Assembly (NCBI GenBank): GCA_037144355.1 | Contig: JBAWWY010000001.1 | Location: 544,574-608,573 of the forward strand | Length of the DNA stretch: 64,000 nucleotides | Direction of reading: 5' to 3' | Source of the DNA: JBAWWY01 sp037144355 | GTDB taxonomy: Bacteria > Bacillota > Clostridia > Peptostreptococcales > Anaerovoracaceae | Part shown: piece by piece, positions 38,395 through 47,970 of the stretch | How the letters are laid out: the number at the start of each line of letters is the position of its first letter | How positions within the stretch are numbered: position 1 is the first letter of the stretch | Notes under the pieces: generated by a model | Told to the model about the DNA's origin: nothing | The model's input: the letters and a program-made list of their open reading frames with translations, nothing else | The model's database searches: none | Program-made: the position numbers and the translations under genes

Positions 38395-40590
38395 TTATTT
38401 TTCGTCAATCTGGCTTTTGTCCAGATATTGGAAAAACTCCATATCCGACTCAATCAAATGTCCAAGTACAACATCATCAAGAATAAAGGAAAAGAATGCC
38501 GAAGACTTAACCTCGCCTGTTATGAATGATTCTTTCAATTTTATCGCCTTCATTGCCAACGCATTATGTTTAGCCGAATGAGACAAGTAATCCTTGTACC
38601 CGATTTCCGATAGAATTTTTTCTTCGCTTTCAAAATGTTGAATTGTGTGCTCCAATAAAATATCAAGTTGTCTTATCGTTTCATCAAAAGAATAACCATC
38701 ATTAGCCATTGATATTAATTTGTTGCCAATCTTGACTAGATTCTGATGTTGCATGTCAATATCTATATTCCCGCTGTTCCATTCATTTTTCCATTTTATC
38801 ATAAGGACTTCATCGTCGAATTTCTCCAATCCATCCGAGATGGAAACCCGATTCTTGCCTCTCTGCTTTGCATCATATAATGCATTGTCAACCCTTCTAT
38901 ACCAATGCATGAATGACTCTGACCTCATTCGCTCCGCCACACCGAAACTGGCAGTTTTAACACCGACAACTTGATGTCTATTTCCCTCAATAGCAGAACG
39001 GATTTTCTCTGAAGCGCTCTTGGCGCCATCGATTGAAGTTTGGGGCATCAATATCAAGAATTCCTCGCCCCCAAATCTTATTAAAATATCGGATCCTCTC
39101 ATGGAACTATTAATTATCTGTGAAATCATCTTTAGAATTTCATCTCCAACTGGATGACCCCACTTGTCGTTTGCCTCCTTGAAATTGTCAATATCCAACA
39201 TAATCAAGGAAATAGGCTCATTGTATCGATCTGATCTTTCCATTTGTTCCTCGATAATATTATCGAGGAAATTTCTATTATAGAGTCCCGTTAATTTATC
39301 CCTAATCGCACTCTTTCTTAGCTTCTCTTCCAAAATACGTTTTTCAGTAATGTCTCTTGCGGATGAGTAGTTTAAATTCCCTGCCCCTGGCTGGCTCTGC
39401 CATTCAATATATTTATAAGTTCCATCTTTGCAACGATACCTATTGATAAATCCCAAAACGTTTTTCTCATTTTTCAAATCTTCCAATTTTTCCAATGTCC
39501 CTTGAATATCATCTTCGTGAACGAACTGGAGCAAACTTTGCCCTTCCAATGCTTCAGATGTGTATCCCAAAACTTCTTGAAATTTCTTATTGACCTTGAT
39601 AAATTTTCCATTTGAATCTGCAACACATAACATGTCCAGATTAACATTTAAGAATCCCTCGATTTCTTTTTCCTGCTGGTATTCTTTTGTTTTATCCTGA
39701 AATGATATAACTACTCCGGCAATTTCACCTGCTTCAGTAGTAATTTTTGAAGATCTCCCTGAGATATAAATTTCCGATCCATCTTTGGCAATTAATCCCA
39801 TATTTTCTGGGGATTCGCCTGAATTTCCAGTTTCAATGACTAGCTTGACAGGATTCATGCCTCTTTCTTTTGTCTGGAGATTTACGTTATCATATACATC
39901 TGAAAATTCTTTTCCATATGCTTCCTCATTTGTCCAGCCTGTGTATTTTTCTGCAACGGGATTCATCAGGGTTATTTTTCCATAAATATCAGTGACAATT
40001 ATTCCTTCATTTATGGAAAAAAGTGTCGTTCTAAAATATTCCCTTTCCTTTTTTAGGACTTCTTCCGTTTTAATACGCTCAACTATTGGCCATGCAGTAT
40101 TCATAAGCAAAGTCAAATTCAATATATCATCATCCAGGTAATCAGATTCCTTGTTTGCTCCTCCCACTACTGCAACGATTTTATCCTTGTCGAAAACCGG
40201 GATAGAAATGAAATTGTGTATTGGAACATGCCCTTCAGGATAACCTTTTTTCATCATATGAGGTGCTTCATAATCATTGATTATAATAGGTTCTCTTTTT
40301 CTAACAACTTCGCCCCATAGGCCCACTTTCCCCAGGTAATAAAGCCGAGACTGGTCTTTTACCATGCATTCCGCCAAGACTGCATCCGACCAGGAATGAA
40401 GAATAAATTCTTCCTTTTCCTCATTATAAAGAAAAATATACCCAATCTTGCTACCGGTAATTGATATGGCAATTTCCAAAGTCCTATCAAGAAATTCGCC
40501 AATGCCAAGATCTCTCAATTTCGTCAAAGCAAGCAACTTATTTCTAATATTTAAACTTGTATTAAGCTTTTCCTCAATATTTTTATCCAT
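38395..40590 (-). CDS. GAF-PAS-PAS-GGDEF diguanylate cyclase with C-terminal hemerythrin domain
   Basis: A 731-residue soluble sensor. Order: GAF (about residues 15-175), two PAS domains (about 185-305 and 310-425), GGDEF (about 435-590, active site FGGEEF intact), and a bacteriohemerythrin domain (about 605-731). Diiron ligands are visible in DMQHQNLV, HTIQHFESEEK, HSAKHNALA and LGHLIESDMEFF. It should make c-di-GMP, and the hemerythrin may sense oxygen or NO. The start is ATG 40590; an in-frame GTG at 40596 is possible. Confidence 0.94.
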   Translation of the reverse strand: MDKNIEEKLNTSLNIRNKLLALTKLRDLGIGEFLDRTLEIAISITGSKIGYIFLYNEEKEEFILHSWSDAVLAECMVKDQSRLYYLGKVGLWGEVVRKREPIIINDYEAPHMMKKGYPEGHVPIHNFISIPVFDKDKIVAVVGGANKESDYLDDDILNLTLLMNTAWPIVERIKTEEVLKKEREYFRTTLFSINEGIIVTDIYGKITLMNPVAEKYTGWTNEEAYGKEFSDVYDNVNLQTKERGMNPVKLVIETGNSGESPENMGLIAKDGSEIYISGRSSKITTEAGEIAGVVISFQDKTKEYQQEKEIEGFLNVNLDMLCVADSNGKFIKVNKKFQEVLGYTSEALEGQSLLQFVHEDDIQGTLEKLEDLKNEKNVLGFINRYRCKDGTYKYIEWQSQPGAGNLNYSSARDITEKRILEEKLRKSAIRDKLTGLYNRNFLDNIIEEQMERSDRYNEPISLIMLDIDNFKEANDKWGHPVGDEILKMISQIINSSMRGSDILIRFGGEEFLILMPQTSIDGAKSASEKIRSAIEGNRHQVVGVKTASFGVAERMRSESFMHWYRRVDNALYDAKQRGKNRVSISDGLEKFDDEVLMIKWKNEWNSGNIDIDMQHQNLVKIGNKLISMANDGYSFDETIRQLDILLEHTIQHFESEEKILSEIGYKDYLSHSAKHNALAMKAIKLKESFITGEVKSSAFFSFILDDVVLGHLIESDMEFFQYLDKSQIDEK

Positions 40591-40730
40591 ATTCACACAC
40601 CCCGTTATCCATTAAAATGAATATTTAAAGTCAATTTCTTAATCATGAATTATGATTACTAGTTTCATCACAATATTATAATACTTTTATCCTCGGCAAT
40701 AAAGTATTTAGTCTTATTTTGGAACGTTTT

Positions 40731-41954
40731 TTACAAATTTATATTCTCAAGGCTTTCCGAATCATTCTTACGAGCCTCAACCCTTTGGATTCTAGAAGAT
40801 GGCCTGTTTCTCATAAACATGCCAATAATACCACCGATAATTGGGAAAAGGAAGGTAATGAAAATCGCGGTTGAAAGTCCCCAGGTATCCCCAATACGTC
40901 CAATAAAGATTACTGCTAATCCACCTATGCCAGTGGCAAATCCCATGGTTAGTCCCGCAGCCAAAGCTTTGTTTTCTGGAATAGCCTCCTGTGCTGCTAC
41001 GACTGTTACAGAAAAACTGGACAACAACGAAGCTCCTGCCAATGCGAGGAAAATTGTGCTTGCAATACCATGTGTAAAGAAAAATCCCATAAACAATGGT
41101 GTAGCCAGTATCAAAGATCCGACTATTAGTTTTCTTCGTCCATAGAGGTCAGATAGAAAACCCCCTGTGATTCCACCCATAGCTCCCGACGCCAACATTA
41201 TTGTCACAAGATGGCTGGCAGCTATATTCGATAAATTTTGCGATTTGAAGTACAAGGGAAGCATTGTTAAAATTCCAGTATAAGCCAGCGACCTAATTGC
41301 GATTACGCCCATAATTGCAAATATCTCCCGGGCAGCCGGCTTCAAAGAATGAATAACTTTTGATAATGGTGGATGATCCCCCGAAGAAAGTTTTACATGG
41401 GGTGCGAAGAAAAACAAGAGAACTGCAACCAGAATACCTGGTATTACAGTTATTACACTAGCCTGAAGCCCATAATTTTGAAACAGAGGTACTAAAAGAA
41501 GCGGACTCAATGCAAATCCGAAATTGCCAAAAGCTACGAAGACTGAAAGCACCACCGCTTTTCGCTCACCGCTTAAAATATTAACCATTGTGGATGCTTG
41601 TGGGTGAAATGCAGCCGTGCCAAATCCAGCGAGCGCTGCCAGAATAACCATCAGCCAATAGTTGTGAACTACCCCAGTGAGGCTAAGCATTATTCCCATC
41701 CACAAAGTCCCAACATGCACCAGCCACCTTTTTCCTTGTTTATCTAGGAAATAGCCGAATACCGGCTGTATTAGGGACGAAGTTATAGAAAAAGCGGAAA
41801 TTAATATTGCCGCTCTTGTGGCTGTAAATCCATTCATCACAACAACTAAAAATGGAAGCATCTGCGGAAGATAATTGCTGTACATGTCGTTCAGCATGTG
41901 TGCAAGTGAAAGTACTCCAATTTTGGAGTATTGAATTTTATGTCGTTCGCTCAT
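40731..41954 (-). CDS. MFS transporter, fosmidomycin-resistance (Fsr)-like
   Basis: A 407-residue major facilitator with about twelve helices. The N-terminus VLSLAHMLNDMYSNYLPQMLPFLV and the FHPQASTMVNILSGERKAVVLSVFVAFGNFGFALSPLL segment are typical of the Fsr group, and GRRKLIVGS follows as the cytoplasmic loop. It probably exports a phosphonate drug or sugar phosphate-like compound, but this is inferred from family. The thioesterase gene lies 46 bases downstream on the same strand. Confidence 0.88.
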   Translation of the reverse strand: MSERHKIQYSKIGVLSLAHMLNDMYSNYLPQMLPFLVVVMNGFTATRAAILISAFSITSSLIQPVFGYFLDKQGKRWLVHVGTLWMGIMLSLTGVVHNYWLMVILAALAGFGTAAFHPQASTMVNILSGERKAVVLSVFVAFGNFGFALSPLLLVPLFQNYGLQASVITVIPGILVAVLLFFFAPHVKLSSGDHPPLSKVIHSLKPAAREIFAIMGVIAIRSLAYTGILTMLPLYFKSQNLSNIAASHLVTIMLASGAMGGITGGFLSDLYGRRKLIVGSLILATPLFMGFFFTHGIASTIFLALAGASLLSSFSVTVVAAQEAIPENKALAAGLTMGFATGIGGLAVIFIGRIGDTWGLSTAIFITFLFPIIGGIIGMFMRNRPSSRIQRVEARKNDSESLENINL

Positions 41955-42000
41955 ATATGTCTCTCTTTATTTTAAAGTTGATTTGCCAATAGTATCTATT

Positions 42001-42420
42001 CTACCTTAAATCTTTCGCAATGTCCCAAAGTTTTGCTTCCGATTCATCATCCGGTCTAGGAATAACTATGCCATGTGCCTTCTTTTTACCCTCGTGGTCG
42101 ACACAGACAAATGAAACGAATCCATTTGTCAATTTCTTGCTTTCATCGGTTCCAGTGCTGGTTGTATAGACCGTAAGGCTTGTAGTTCCTGCATAAACGA
42201 CCTTAGAATAAAGGAAAAGCAGGCTGCCTTTAGAAACTGGGGTAGGAAACTTCATTCCATGGATTTTTATGCAGACAATGTCTGCAGGATTGCCGTGGAG
42301 CCCAGCCGCCGCTACAAAAGATGCTTCAACAAACCATTCCGCCATTCTCCCTGCGTAAAGGGTTCCATGATGGTTTAAATCTTCAGATTTTATCAAATGT
42401 GTACAAGTATATGTCTTCAT
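42001..42420 (-). CDS. Acyl-CoA thioesterase, hotdog fold (YciA/BFIT-like)
   Basis: A 139-residue hotdog protein. NHHGTLYAGRMAEWFVEASFVAA and the FVCVDHEGKKKAHGI segment match the YciA/ACOT thioesterase group, with Asn-His as usual. It would hydrolyse an acyl-CoA of unknown chain length. Its ATG overlaps the preceding flavin-reductase stop by four bases, so translation is coupled. Confidence 0.9.
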   Translation of the reverse strand: MKTYTCTHLIKSEDLNHHGTLYAGRMAEWFVEASFVAAAGLHGNPADIVCIKIHGMKFPTPVSKGSLLFLYSKVVYAGTTSLTVYTTSTGTDESKKLTNGFVSFVCVDHEGKKKAHGIVIPRPDDESEAKLWDIAKDLR

Positions 42421-42968
42421 TTATATTCCTTTCCAATGCTCCAACATTTTCCTACTACTTTCCCAATGCTGAAATATTGTCTATTAGGCATTTCGAATAG
42501 GATTGGCTTTACTTTTTCATAATCGATTTTTCCATTATCGCTTAAAAATTCTTCTCTTACATATGTATTGATAGGTTTTATAATATAGTTATTATGGGTT
42601 TGGGTTTCATAAACTTGTTCGATAGAGCATTCCATGGCGATGGGCGCTTCCTTTATCATAGGCGCACCTTTCAAATCACCATAAAAATACTCAAACACAT
42701 GTGATTTATCAGCGCTTTTACCGCTTGCCAATCCCACATAGTCTGCCGATACCAGCATTTCCTCATTTATCATATTGATTGAAACTGATTTATTCTCCAT
42801 TAAACCGCCGTTTGAATAATGAATCTTTCCAATACTTAGGAGAATTTTGTCCATGTCCCAAATTCCAACATGGGCTACCATCATCCAATTTATCTTTCCA
42901 TCAACTTCAGTTCCAATAATAGTTGCCGGCGTTGGATACATGCCGATAACTGCTCCTATATTTTTCAT
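42417..42968 (-). CDS. Flavin reductase family protein (flavoredoxin-like)
   Basis: A 183-residue FMN-binding split-barrel protein. MYPTPATIIGTEVDGKINWMMVAHVGI and KHYSNGGLMENKSVSINMINEEML-like segments match flavoredoxin-type flavin reductases that pass electrons between NAD(P)H or ferredoxin and FMN. Partner unknown. AAAGGAG precedes the ATG. It lies 26 bases after the HtrA gene's stop and is coupled to the thioesterase gene. Confidence 0.88.
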   Translation of the reverse strand: MKNIGAVIGMYPTPATIIGTEVDGKINWMMVAHVGIWDMDKILLSIGKIHYSNGGLMENKSVSINMINEEMLVSADYVGLASGKSADKSHVFEYFYGDLKGAPMIKEAPIAMECSIEQVYETQTHNNYIIKPINTYVREEFLSDNGKIDYEKVKPILFEMPNRQYFSIGKVVGKCWSIGKEYK

Positions 42969-42994
42969 GTGAATCTCCTTTATAAAACTAATAC

Positions 42995-44161
42995 CTAATT
43001 GCTGCTTCCAGTCAATTTTACGTCTTTAATCATTGTCTCTTTTCCTCTTATAAGTGCAATTGAAACCGTATCTCCAGGTCTATATGAAAACAGAACTTTT
43101 ATCAGCTCACCCATAGTTGCTACTTTCGTCTCTCCAATTTTTAAAATTATATCGTTTTCCATAATACCAGCTTTGTCAGCAGGTGAGCCAGGAAATACTT
43201 GATATGCAAAAACACCCTGTTTGGTTCCGAAATCTCTATCTTGATACGTTGTTTGAAGCTGTTCAACACTGATTCCCTGGATTCCCAGGTAGGCACGTAT
43301 GAATTGTCCTTTTTCCTTAACTTCCGAAACAATAGGTTTGGCTATATTTATTGGGATTGCAAAACCTAGACCCTCTCCGCTCTGTATCTTAGCGGCGTTT
43401 ATTCCAACAACTTTTCCTGTTGCATCAAATAATGGCCCTCCGCTGTTGCCTGGGTTGATTGATGCGTCCGTTTGTATTAGTCCATCAATAGTTTCAGTAT
43501 CTGAAATTTGAATAGACCTGTTTATACCACTAATTATTCCTGCGGTTATGCTTCTTTCAAATGAAAAACCAAGAGGATTCCCAATTGCGACTGCATATTG
43601 TCCTACCTTTATTTTCTCTGAATCCCCTAATTCGGCAGGAACTAGATTTGATGCATCAACCTTGACTATGGCAAGGTCAATTGTGGCATCGTGCCAAAGA
43701 ACCGTCCCAGCCATTTCTCTTCCATCGTAAAGATGCACACTAATTGATTTGGCGTCCCCATCGTTGATAACATGTGAATTAGTGAGAATGAAACCATTTT
43801 TATCCACTATTACACCCGTACCAACGCCTTGCATCTTTGCTTGTCCGAATATGGTCTTGGCTACAACCTCTGTACTTATACCTACAACCGATGGCATCGC
43901 CTTTTCTGCTATTGCCTGTGCGGTATTTATATTGCTTTCTGTCGAGATATTAATCTGCTCCTTAGAACCTTCATTGTGGTTTTGATTGAAGTTTAAAGCA
44001 ACTAGTCCTCCGATGAATGCCGATCCCATACTTGCTGCAATTATAATCAGAATTAAAATAACCTTATATTTCCTACCGATTGATTTATTTGCTTCTCTAT
44101 TTAATACTTTATTTTCATCTTTAAAATTGGAATCCGTCTCCGAATTGAATTCATCATCCAT
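42995..44161 (-). CDS. htrA: HtrA/DegP-family serine protease with PDZ domain
   Basis: About 388 residues. A cytoplasmic start, one membrane helix (VILILIIIAASMGSAFIGGLVAL), a trypsin-like domain with the triad visible in TNSHVI (His), DATIDLAIV (Asp) and INPGNSGGPLF (Ser), then one PDZ domain (TKQGVFAYQVFPGSPADKAGIMENDIILKIGE). It degrades or refolds damaged extracytoplasmic proteins. The start is ATG 44161; an in-frame GTG at 44167 is a possible alternative. The following flavin reductase lies on the same strand. Confidence 0.95.
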   Translation of the reverse strand: MDDEFNSETDSNFKDENKVLNREANKSIGRKYKVILILIIIAASMGSAFIGGLVALNFNQNHNEGSKEQINISTESNINTAQAIAEKAMPSVVGISTEVVAKTIFGQAKMQGVGTGVIVDKNGFILTNSHVINDGDAKSISVHLYDGREMAGTVLWHDATIDLAIVKVDASNLVPAELGDSEKIKVGQYAVAIGNPLGFSFERSITAGIISGINRSIQISDTETIDGLIQTDASINPGNSGGPLFDATGKVVGINAAKIQSGEGLGFAIPINIAKPIVSEVKEKGQFIRAYLGIQGISVEQLQTTYQDRDFGTKQGVFAYQVFPGSPADKAGIMENDIILKIGETKVATMGELIKVLFSYRPGDTVSIALIRGKETMIKDVKLTGSSN

Positions 44162-44189
44162 TTTCACACATCTCCTTCAACATTGCTGC

Positions 44190-44738
44190 TTACATGATGA
44201 TGCCGCAGCTTCCAACAGGAATCTTGCCATTTATTGAATTGATAATTTTCTTAGTCTTCTCCAAGTCAAACCAACTGCAGAGTTCTATAAAAGCTGTTCC
44301 ACTTTCAAAAAGCTCATTTGCTGCGAGACATGCCATTTCCATATCCGTTACCAGCATTATGCAAGAATTGCACTCATCACTTTTCAATTCAAGCTTTTCC
44401 ATTTTATCAAGCCCATCTGTCAAGCTTATAAAGCCATATTCTTTAAGAGAAGGCAATTTATTGAGTTTTTCCAATTCCTCTGGCAGATAGGAGGCATGAG
44501 AAATCTTTATTTTACCCTGGCCACTTTCTATAAATCTCTTTGTAATCTCATCGTCAAAATCGCCGCAAAGATTTATATGCTCAAATCCTTCAGAAGCAAG
44601 TTTCTTAAACAATTCATCTGCCATATCCATTGATCCTGTGCCAACATATAGTTCGTAGTTCTCATCTTTTTCATATACCGCCGAATAGGTATCCGGACTT
44701 TCTCCAGGTACGTTCATAATTAGTGCGTATTTCGACAT
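44190..44738 (-). CDS. Protein with two tandem DUF6506-like domains
   Basis: A 182-residue soluble protein with two similar halves. Residues about 1-85 end in KLASEGFEHINLCGDFDDEITKRFIESGQGKIKISHASY; residues about 95-182 end in ELFESGTAFIELCSWFDLEKTKKIINSINGKIPVGSCGI. The spacing of the Cys-x-Phe-Asp and the final Gly/Ile-Ser/Gly pattern match between the halves. It resembles small clostridial DUF6506-type proteins, which have one unit. No function is known. GGAGG before the second ATG at 44738 supports that start. Confidence 0.78.
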   Translation of the reverse strand: MSKYALIMNVPGESPDTYSAVYEKDENYELYVGTGSMDMADELFKKLASEGFEHINLCGDFDDEITKRFIESGQGKIKISHASYLPEELEKLNKLPSLKEYGFISLTDGLDKMEKLELKSDECNSCIMLVTDMEMACLAANELFESGTAFIELCSWFDLEKTKKIINSINGKIPVGSCGIIM

Positions 44739-44827
44739 GTTCATTCCTCCAAGTTCATTAATTGCTTAGCTAACTATACACCTTGAATAAATTTGTTTCA
44801 ATTATTAAGATGTTTTATTTGCCACTA

Positions 44828-45556
44828 TTATTTCATAACGAGTGAAAAAATATAAATACTTGAAATAATCATTAAAATTGCCATTACATAATCTATCACT
44901 GCCTGGTTGCTATTAGATCTCATGGCCAGTGGCTTTTGGAACGCAAAATATAGACCTATTGCAAATGCAATGGATGATATGGAAAACATATAGATTTTGA
45001 GTATTTCATAGTCTACATTGATAATTGCTTTAAGGAGAAACGCGAAACAAAGACCAAGGAGTAACCCTAAAGATGGATAAAATAAAATGTTGTCAAAATT
45101 AATATGTTCATGGGTCTCTTCGATTGATATTGACTTATCCAAATTCTGCACAAGATTCATACTCAAATTCTCAAAGTCTCCCTCGAAGGCGCTGATATAT
45201 AAATGCTTTCCTTTAGCAAAGAATATATGTATTTCCCTAATGGAGGCGTTTTTCCGCCTTTTAATAATAAGTCTCTCAACTTCAGATAATCTAAATTTTT
45301 CTGAAGTTCTCAAATTTGATCTCTCGATTTCACAATCGGAAATATGGATCTTTATTTTCAAAATCTTATTTAAGAATTTAAATGACAGCATACCCAGAAC
45401 AAAAAATACTGCAATGACAGAGATATATATACTTGGCAAAATGTTGATTTGGAGCAGCTTTGAAAAAAGCAGGAATCCAACAACCAAGAATAATACAAGT
45501 GAAATATATGCAGTTTTTCTTCGTTTTATTTCGGCTTTTGAAGTGCTAAATTCCAT
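44828..45556 (-). CDS. Multi-helix membrane protein of unknown function
   Basis: A 242-residue protein with two helices near the N-terminus (about residues 14-55), a soluble middle of 100 residues with a PH-like beta pattern (RLSEVERLIIKRRKNASIREIHIFFAKGKHLYISAFEG), and three helices at the C-terminus. The middle resembles the EbsA/DUF-type PH-like segments in bacterial membrane proteins, but I cannot assign a family. GGGGTGGAG lies before the ATG. Confidence 0.7.
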   Translation of the reverse strand: MEFSTSKAEIKRRKTAYISLVLFLVVGFLLFSKLLQINILPSIYISVIAVFFVLGMLSFKFLNKILKIKIHISDCEIERSNLRTSEKFRLSEVERLIIKRRKNASIREIHIFFAKGKHLYISAFEGDFENLSMNLVQNLDKSISIEETHEHINFDNILFYPSLGLLLGLCFAFLLKAIINVDYEILKIYMFSISSIAFAIGLYFAFQKPLAMRSNSNQAVIDYVMAILMIISSIYIFSLVMK

Positions 45557-45748
45557 AAATCTCCACCCCGATACTTGAATAATAATAATTATATCATCAT
45601 TATGCAATTTTTGAATCCATATTGGTTTTTAACCTCACCATACAGATAAGTTTATGGATAAATTCCATATGATATGATACTCTAAACTGGAACAAGTTTT
45701 TATTATTCGAAATATAATTTTCGATATTATTATTAGGAGAGGGAAGAA

Positions 45749-46534
45749 ATGATTGATGTAGATAAATCTTTATGCACTGGGTGTGCCTTGTGCAGCAAAA
45801 TATGTCCATTTACAATTTTAGAAATGAATGATGGTTTCCCAGAAATAATTGATAAAAAGGAGAGAGGCTGCCTCAAATGCATGCATTGTGTTGCCATTTG
45901 TCCCGTATGCGCCCTTTCGTTTGAAAATATCCCAGTTAGTTCGATTGAATCCATACAACCATCAGCAGATTCTTATAATAATTTAAAGAATTTGATTTCA
46001 AGCAATAGATCGATTAGACATTTTTCTGACAAGCTAGTGCCAATTGCTGACATCGAAGAAATTCTTAATATTGCCGCCTATGCTCCAAGCGCAAAAAACC
46101 AGCATCCAAACAAGTGGATTTTAGTTTATGACTCTTCCAAAGTTCAGGAAATCATGAAATATATTTTAGAATTTGTTGAAGAAAACAACGTTTCCAAAGA
46201 AATAATTTCAGAATATAAAATTGGCAATAATGTAGTAACAATGAATGCTCCCCATCTCATATTCGCTATCGCGCCAAAAGAGGGATCTGTCAATGCCTAT
46301 ACGGATACCACAATAGCCCTTGCAGACGTGGACTTGCTTTTACATTCAAAATCGATAGGTTCTTGCTGGGCTGGATACTTGGCCAGACTGACAAATGCGA
46401 ATCCAAAAATAAGAGAACTTATCGGCCTTGAAGATACTATGCAGATATATGGTGCTTTGACATTTGGATACCCAAAAGGTGAGGAATATCCCAGACTGCC
46501 ATTTAGAAATAAAGCGGATGTGATTATTATTTAA
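45749..46534 (+). CDS. Nitroreductase with N-terminal 2[4Fe-4S] ferredoxin domain
   Basis: A 261-residue fusion. Residues 1-60 hold CTGCALCSKICPF and CLKCMHCVAICP, enough for two [4Fe-4S] clusters. The rest is a nitroreductase-type flavoprotein beginning NRSIRHFSDK, with APSAKNQHPNKW in the FMN-binding region. The clusters would feed electrons to FMN for reduction of nitro or quinone substrates, as in many clostridial proteins. GGAGAGGG is upstream of the ATG. It overlaps the convergent acetyltransferase gene by eight bases. Confidence 0.93.
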   Translation: MIDVDKSLCTGCALCSKICPFTILEMNDGFPEIIDKKERGCLKCMHCVAICPVCALSFENIPVSSIESIQPSADSYNNLKNLISSNRSIRHFSDKLVPIADIEEILNIAAYAPSAKNQHPNKWILVYDSSKVQEIMKYILEFVEENNVSKEIISEYKIGNNVVTMNAPHLIFAIAPKEGSVNAYTDTTIALADVDLLLHSKSIGSCWAGYLARLTNANPKIRELIGLEDTMQIYGALTFGYPKGEEYPRLPFRNKADVIII

Positions 46535-47321
46535 GGGTTCTTCTCATGTATATGGTTATATATTCGCCCTTATATTCATAGCCCAGTTTTAACGCCATTT
46601 TTTTGGAAATAAGATTGGCTGCATCCCAGCATGGTCGGATTTTTCTTTTTACGCATTCCTGAATCAAAGCAGCCGCGCATGCCAATGCCAATCCGCGTTG
46701 CTTATATTTTTCATCAGTTGCAACCTGTATTTCAATTCCACCATCATAAACTGTCTGGCTTGAAGCCCCTGATACCAATTTGCCATTCTTCAATGCGGCA
46801 AATCCAACTCCTTTTGTGAGATAGTCCTGGGCAGATGAAAATATCTCGCAGAATTCCTTGGACCAGTCTTCCTTCAGAGCTTGATAATATATATCCTCAT
46901 TGAAAGGAACAATCACAAAGCCTTCATCAATGGCGTCAATATACTCCTGGAGCACCTTGTCATCGAAAGTGTAATCCTTTTGTACTATTCCGAAACGCGG
47001 CACCGATACTGGATTATTTTCTGGAATAGCCAGCAGACGTTTCTCCCAGTCTGGCTTAGCATCTGAAAATATTCCAACAGTACTCTCGCTTTCGTTCACT
47101 TTGAAAAGATTTCTAATAAGATACTCAGCTTCTTCAGAGTTTGGATCCCCACCAAAAAAACTGTATTCCCCACTAACAATTAGTCCTGCCTTTGGGCTAA
47201 TTAATGTTTTTACATAAGCCTTCCCCAAATAACCTTGCAAGCATGCCTTAACCATTGAGTCTTCAATCCCGTCAAATAAAAAAGCAACGTCATTCAATTG
47301 ATTTTTCTTTACTTGAATCAT
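46527..47321 (-). CDS. GNAT acetyltransferase (PF12746-like)
   Basis: A 264-residue protein with the GNAT core in the C-terminal half: EIQVATDEKYKQRGLALACAAALIQECVKRKIRPCWDAAN, then KLGYEYKGEY. The N-terminal half contains the KAGLIVSGEYSFFGGDPNSEEAEYL segment found in the family PF12746. Substrate unknown. The start at 47321 has GGGGATAG; an in-frame TTG at 47339 is not needed. Confidence 0.85.
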   Translation of the reverse strand: MIQVKKNQLNDVAFLFDGIEDSMVKACLQGYLGKAYVKTLISPKAGLIVSGEYSFFGGDPNSEEAEYLIRNLFKVNESESTVGIFSDAKPDWEKRLLAIPENNPVSVPRFGIVQKDYTFDDKVLQEYIDAIDEGFVIVPFNEDIYYQALKEDWSKEFCEIFSSAQDYLTKGVGFAALKNGKLVSGASSQTVYDGGIEIQVATDEKYKQRGLALACAAALIQECVKRKIRPCWDAANLISKKMALKLGYEYKGEYITIYMRRTLK

Positions 47322-47522
47322 TACTATCCCCACTTTCAAATCTATCGCATTTTATTAATATGCAACTCTCCATATTTAAATTCTGTACGAATAAATATTT
47401 AATAAATTCCATAAATAAAGAATAACATAAATGAAAATAAAAATGAAATTTTAATCACTTTCTGTTAATATGAATAGTATATTATTTGGAATCGGAATTA
47501 TAAAAATTGGGAGGAAATACGC

Positions 47523-47963
47523 ATGTCAATAACTTTTCGCGAAGCTATAATTGGTACTTGGAAACTTGTAGAATATAGTATAGAAAATACTAAGAAACCT
47601 GGAGAAAGATTCTATCCCTTGGGGAAAGATGCAACTGGCTTTATAATGTATAACCCCGATGGATATATGTCTGCACAAATGATGGCCACTGGGCGCCCTG
47701 TTTATGAAAACGGTGGCCCACACAATGGCACAATGGAAGAAATGGCACAAGCAGCAAAAGGATATATGGCGTACTCCGGCCAATATGAAGTAAATGAAGA
47801 AACCCATACTTTGACCCATCATATGGAGGTCAGCATGAATCCGACTTGGATAGGGCAAGCCCAGGAACGTTATCTTAAATTGGAAGGTGATGTTATCACG
47901 ATTACAGCTCCCAATAGTACAGCAATCTTGATTTGGAAGCGTGCATCAAATATAGAAAGGTAG
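47523..47963 (+). CDS. Lipocalin-like domain protein
   Basis: A 146-residue protein matching the lipocalin-like family PF13924: REAIIGTWKLVEYSIENTKKPGERFYPLGKDATGFIMYNPDGYMSAQM, and YSGQYEVNEETHTLTHHMEVSMNPTWIGQ. It should form a small barrel binding a hydrophobic ligand. GGAGG lies eight bases before the ATG. It ends seven bases before the rsmH-like gene starts, so the two are co-transcribed. Confidence 0.88.
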   Translation: MSITFREAIIGTWKLVEYSIENTKKPGERFYPLGKDATGFIMYNPDGYMSAQMMATGRPVYENGGPHNGTMEEMAQAAKGYMAYSGQYEVNEETHTLTHHMEVSMNPTWIGQAQERYLKLEGDVITITAPNSTAILIWKRASNIER

Positions 47964-47970
47964 TTAAGGA

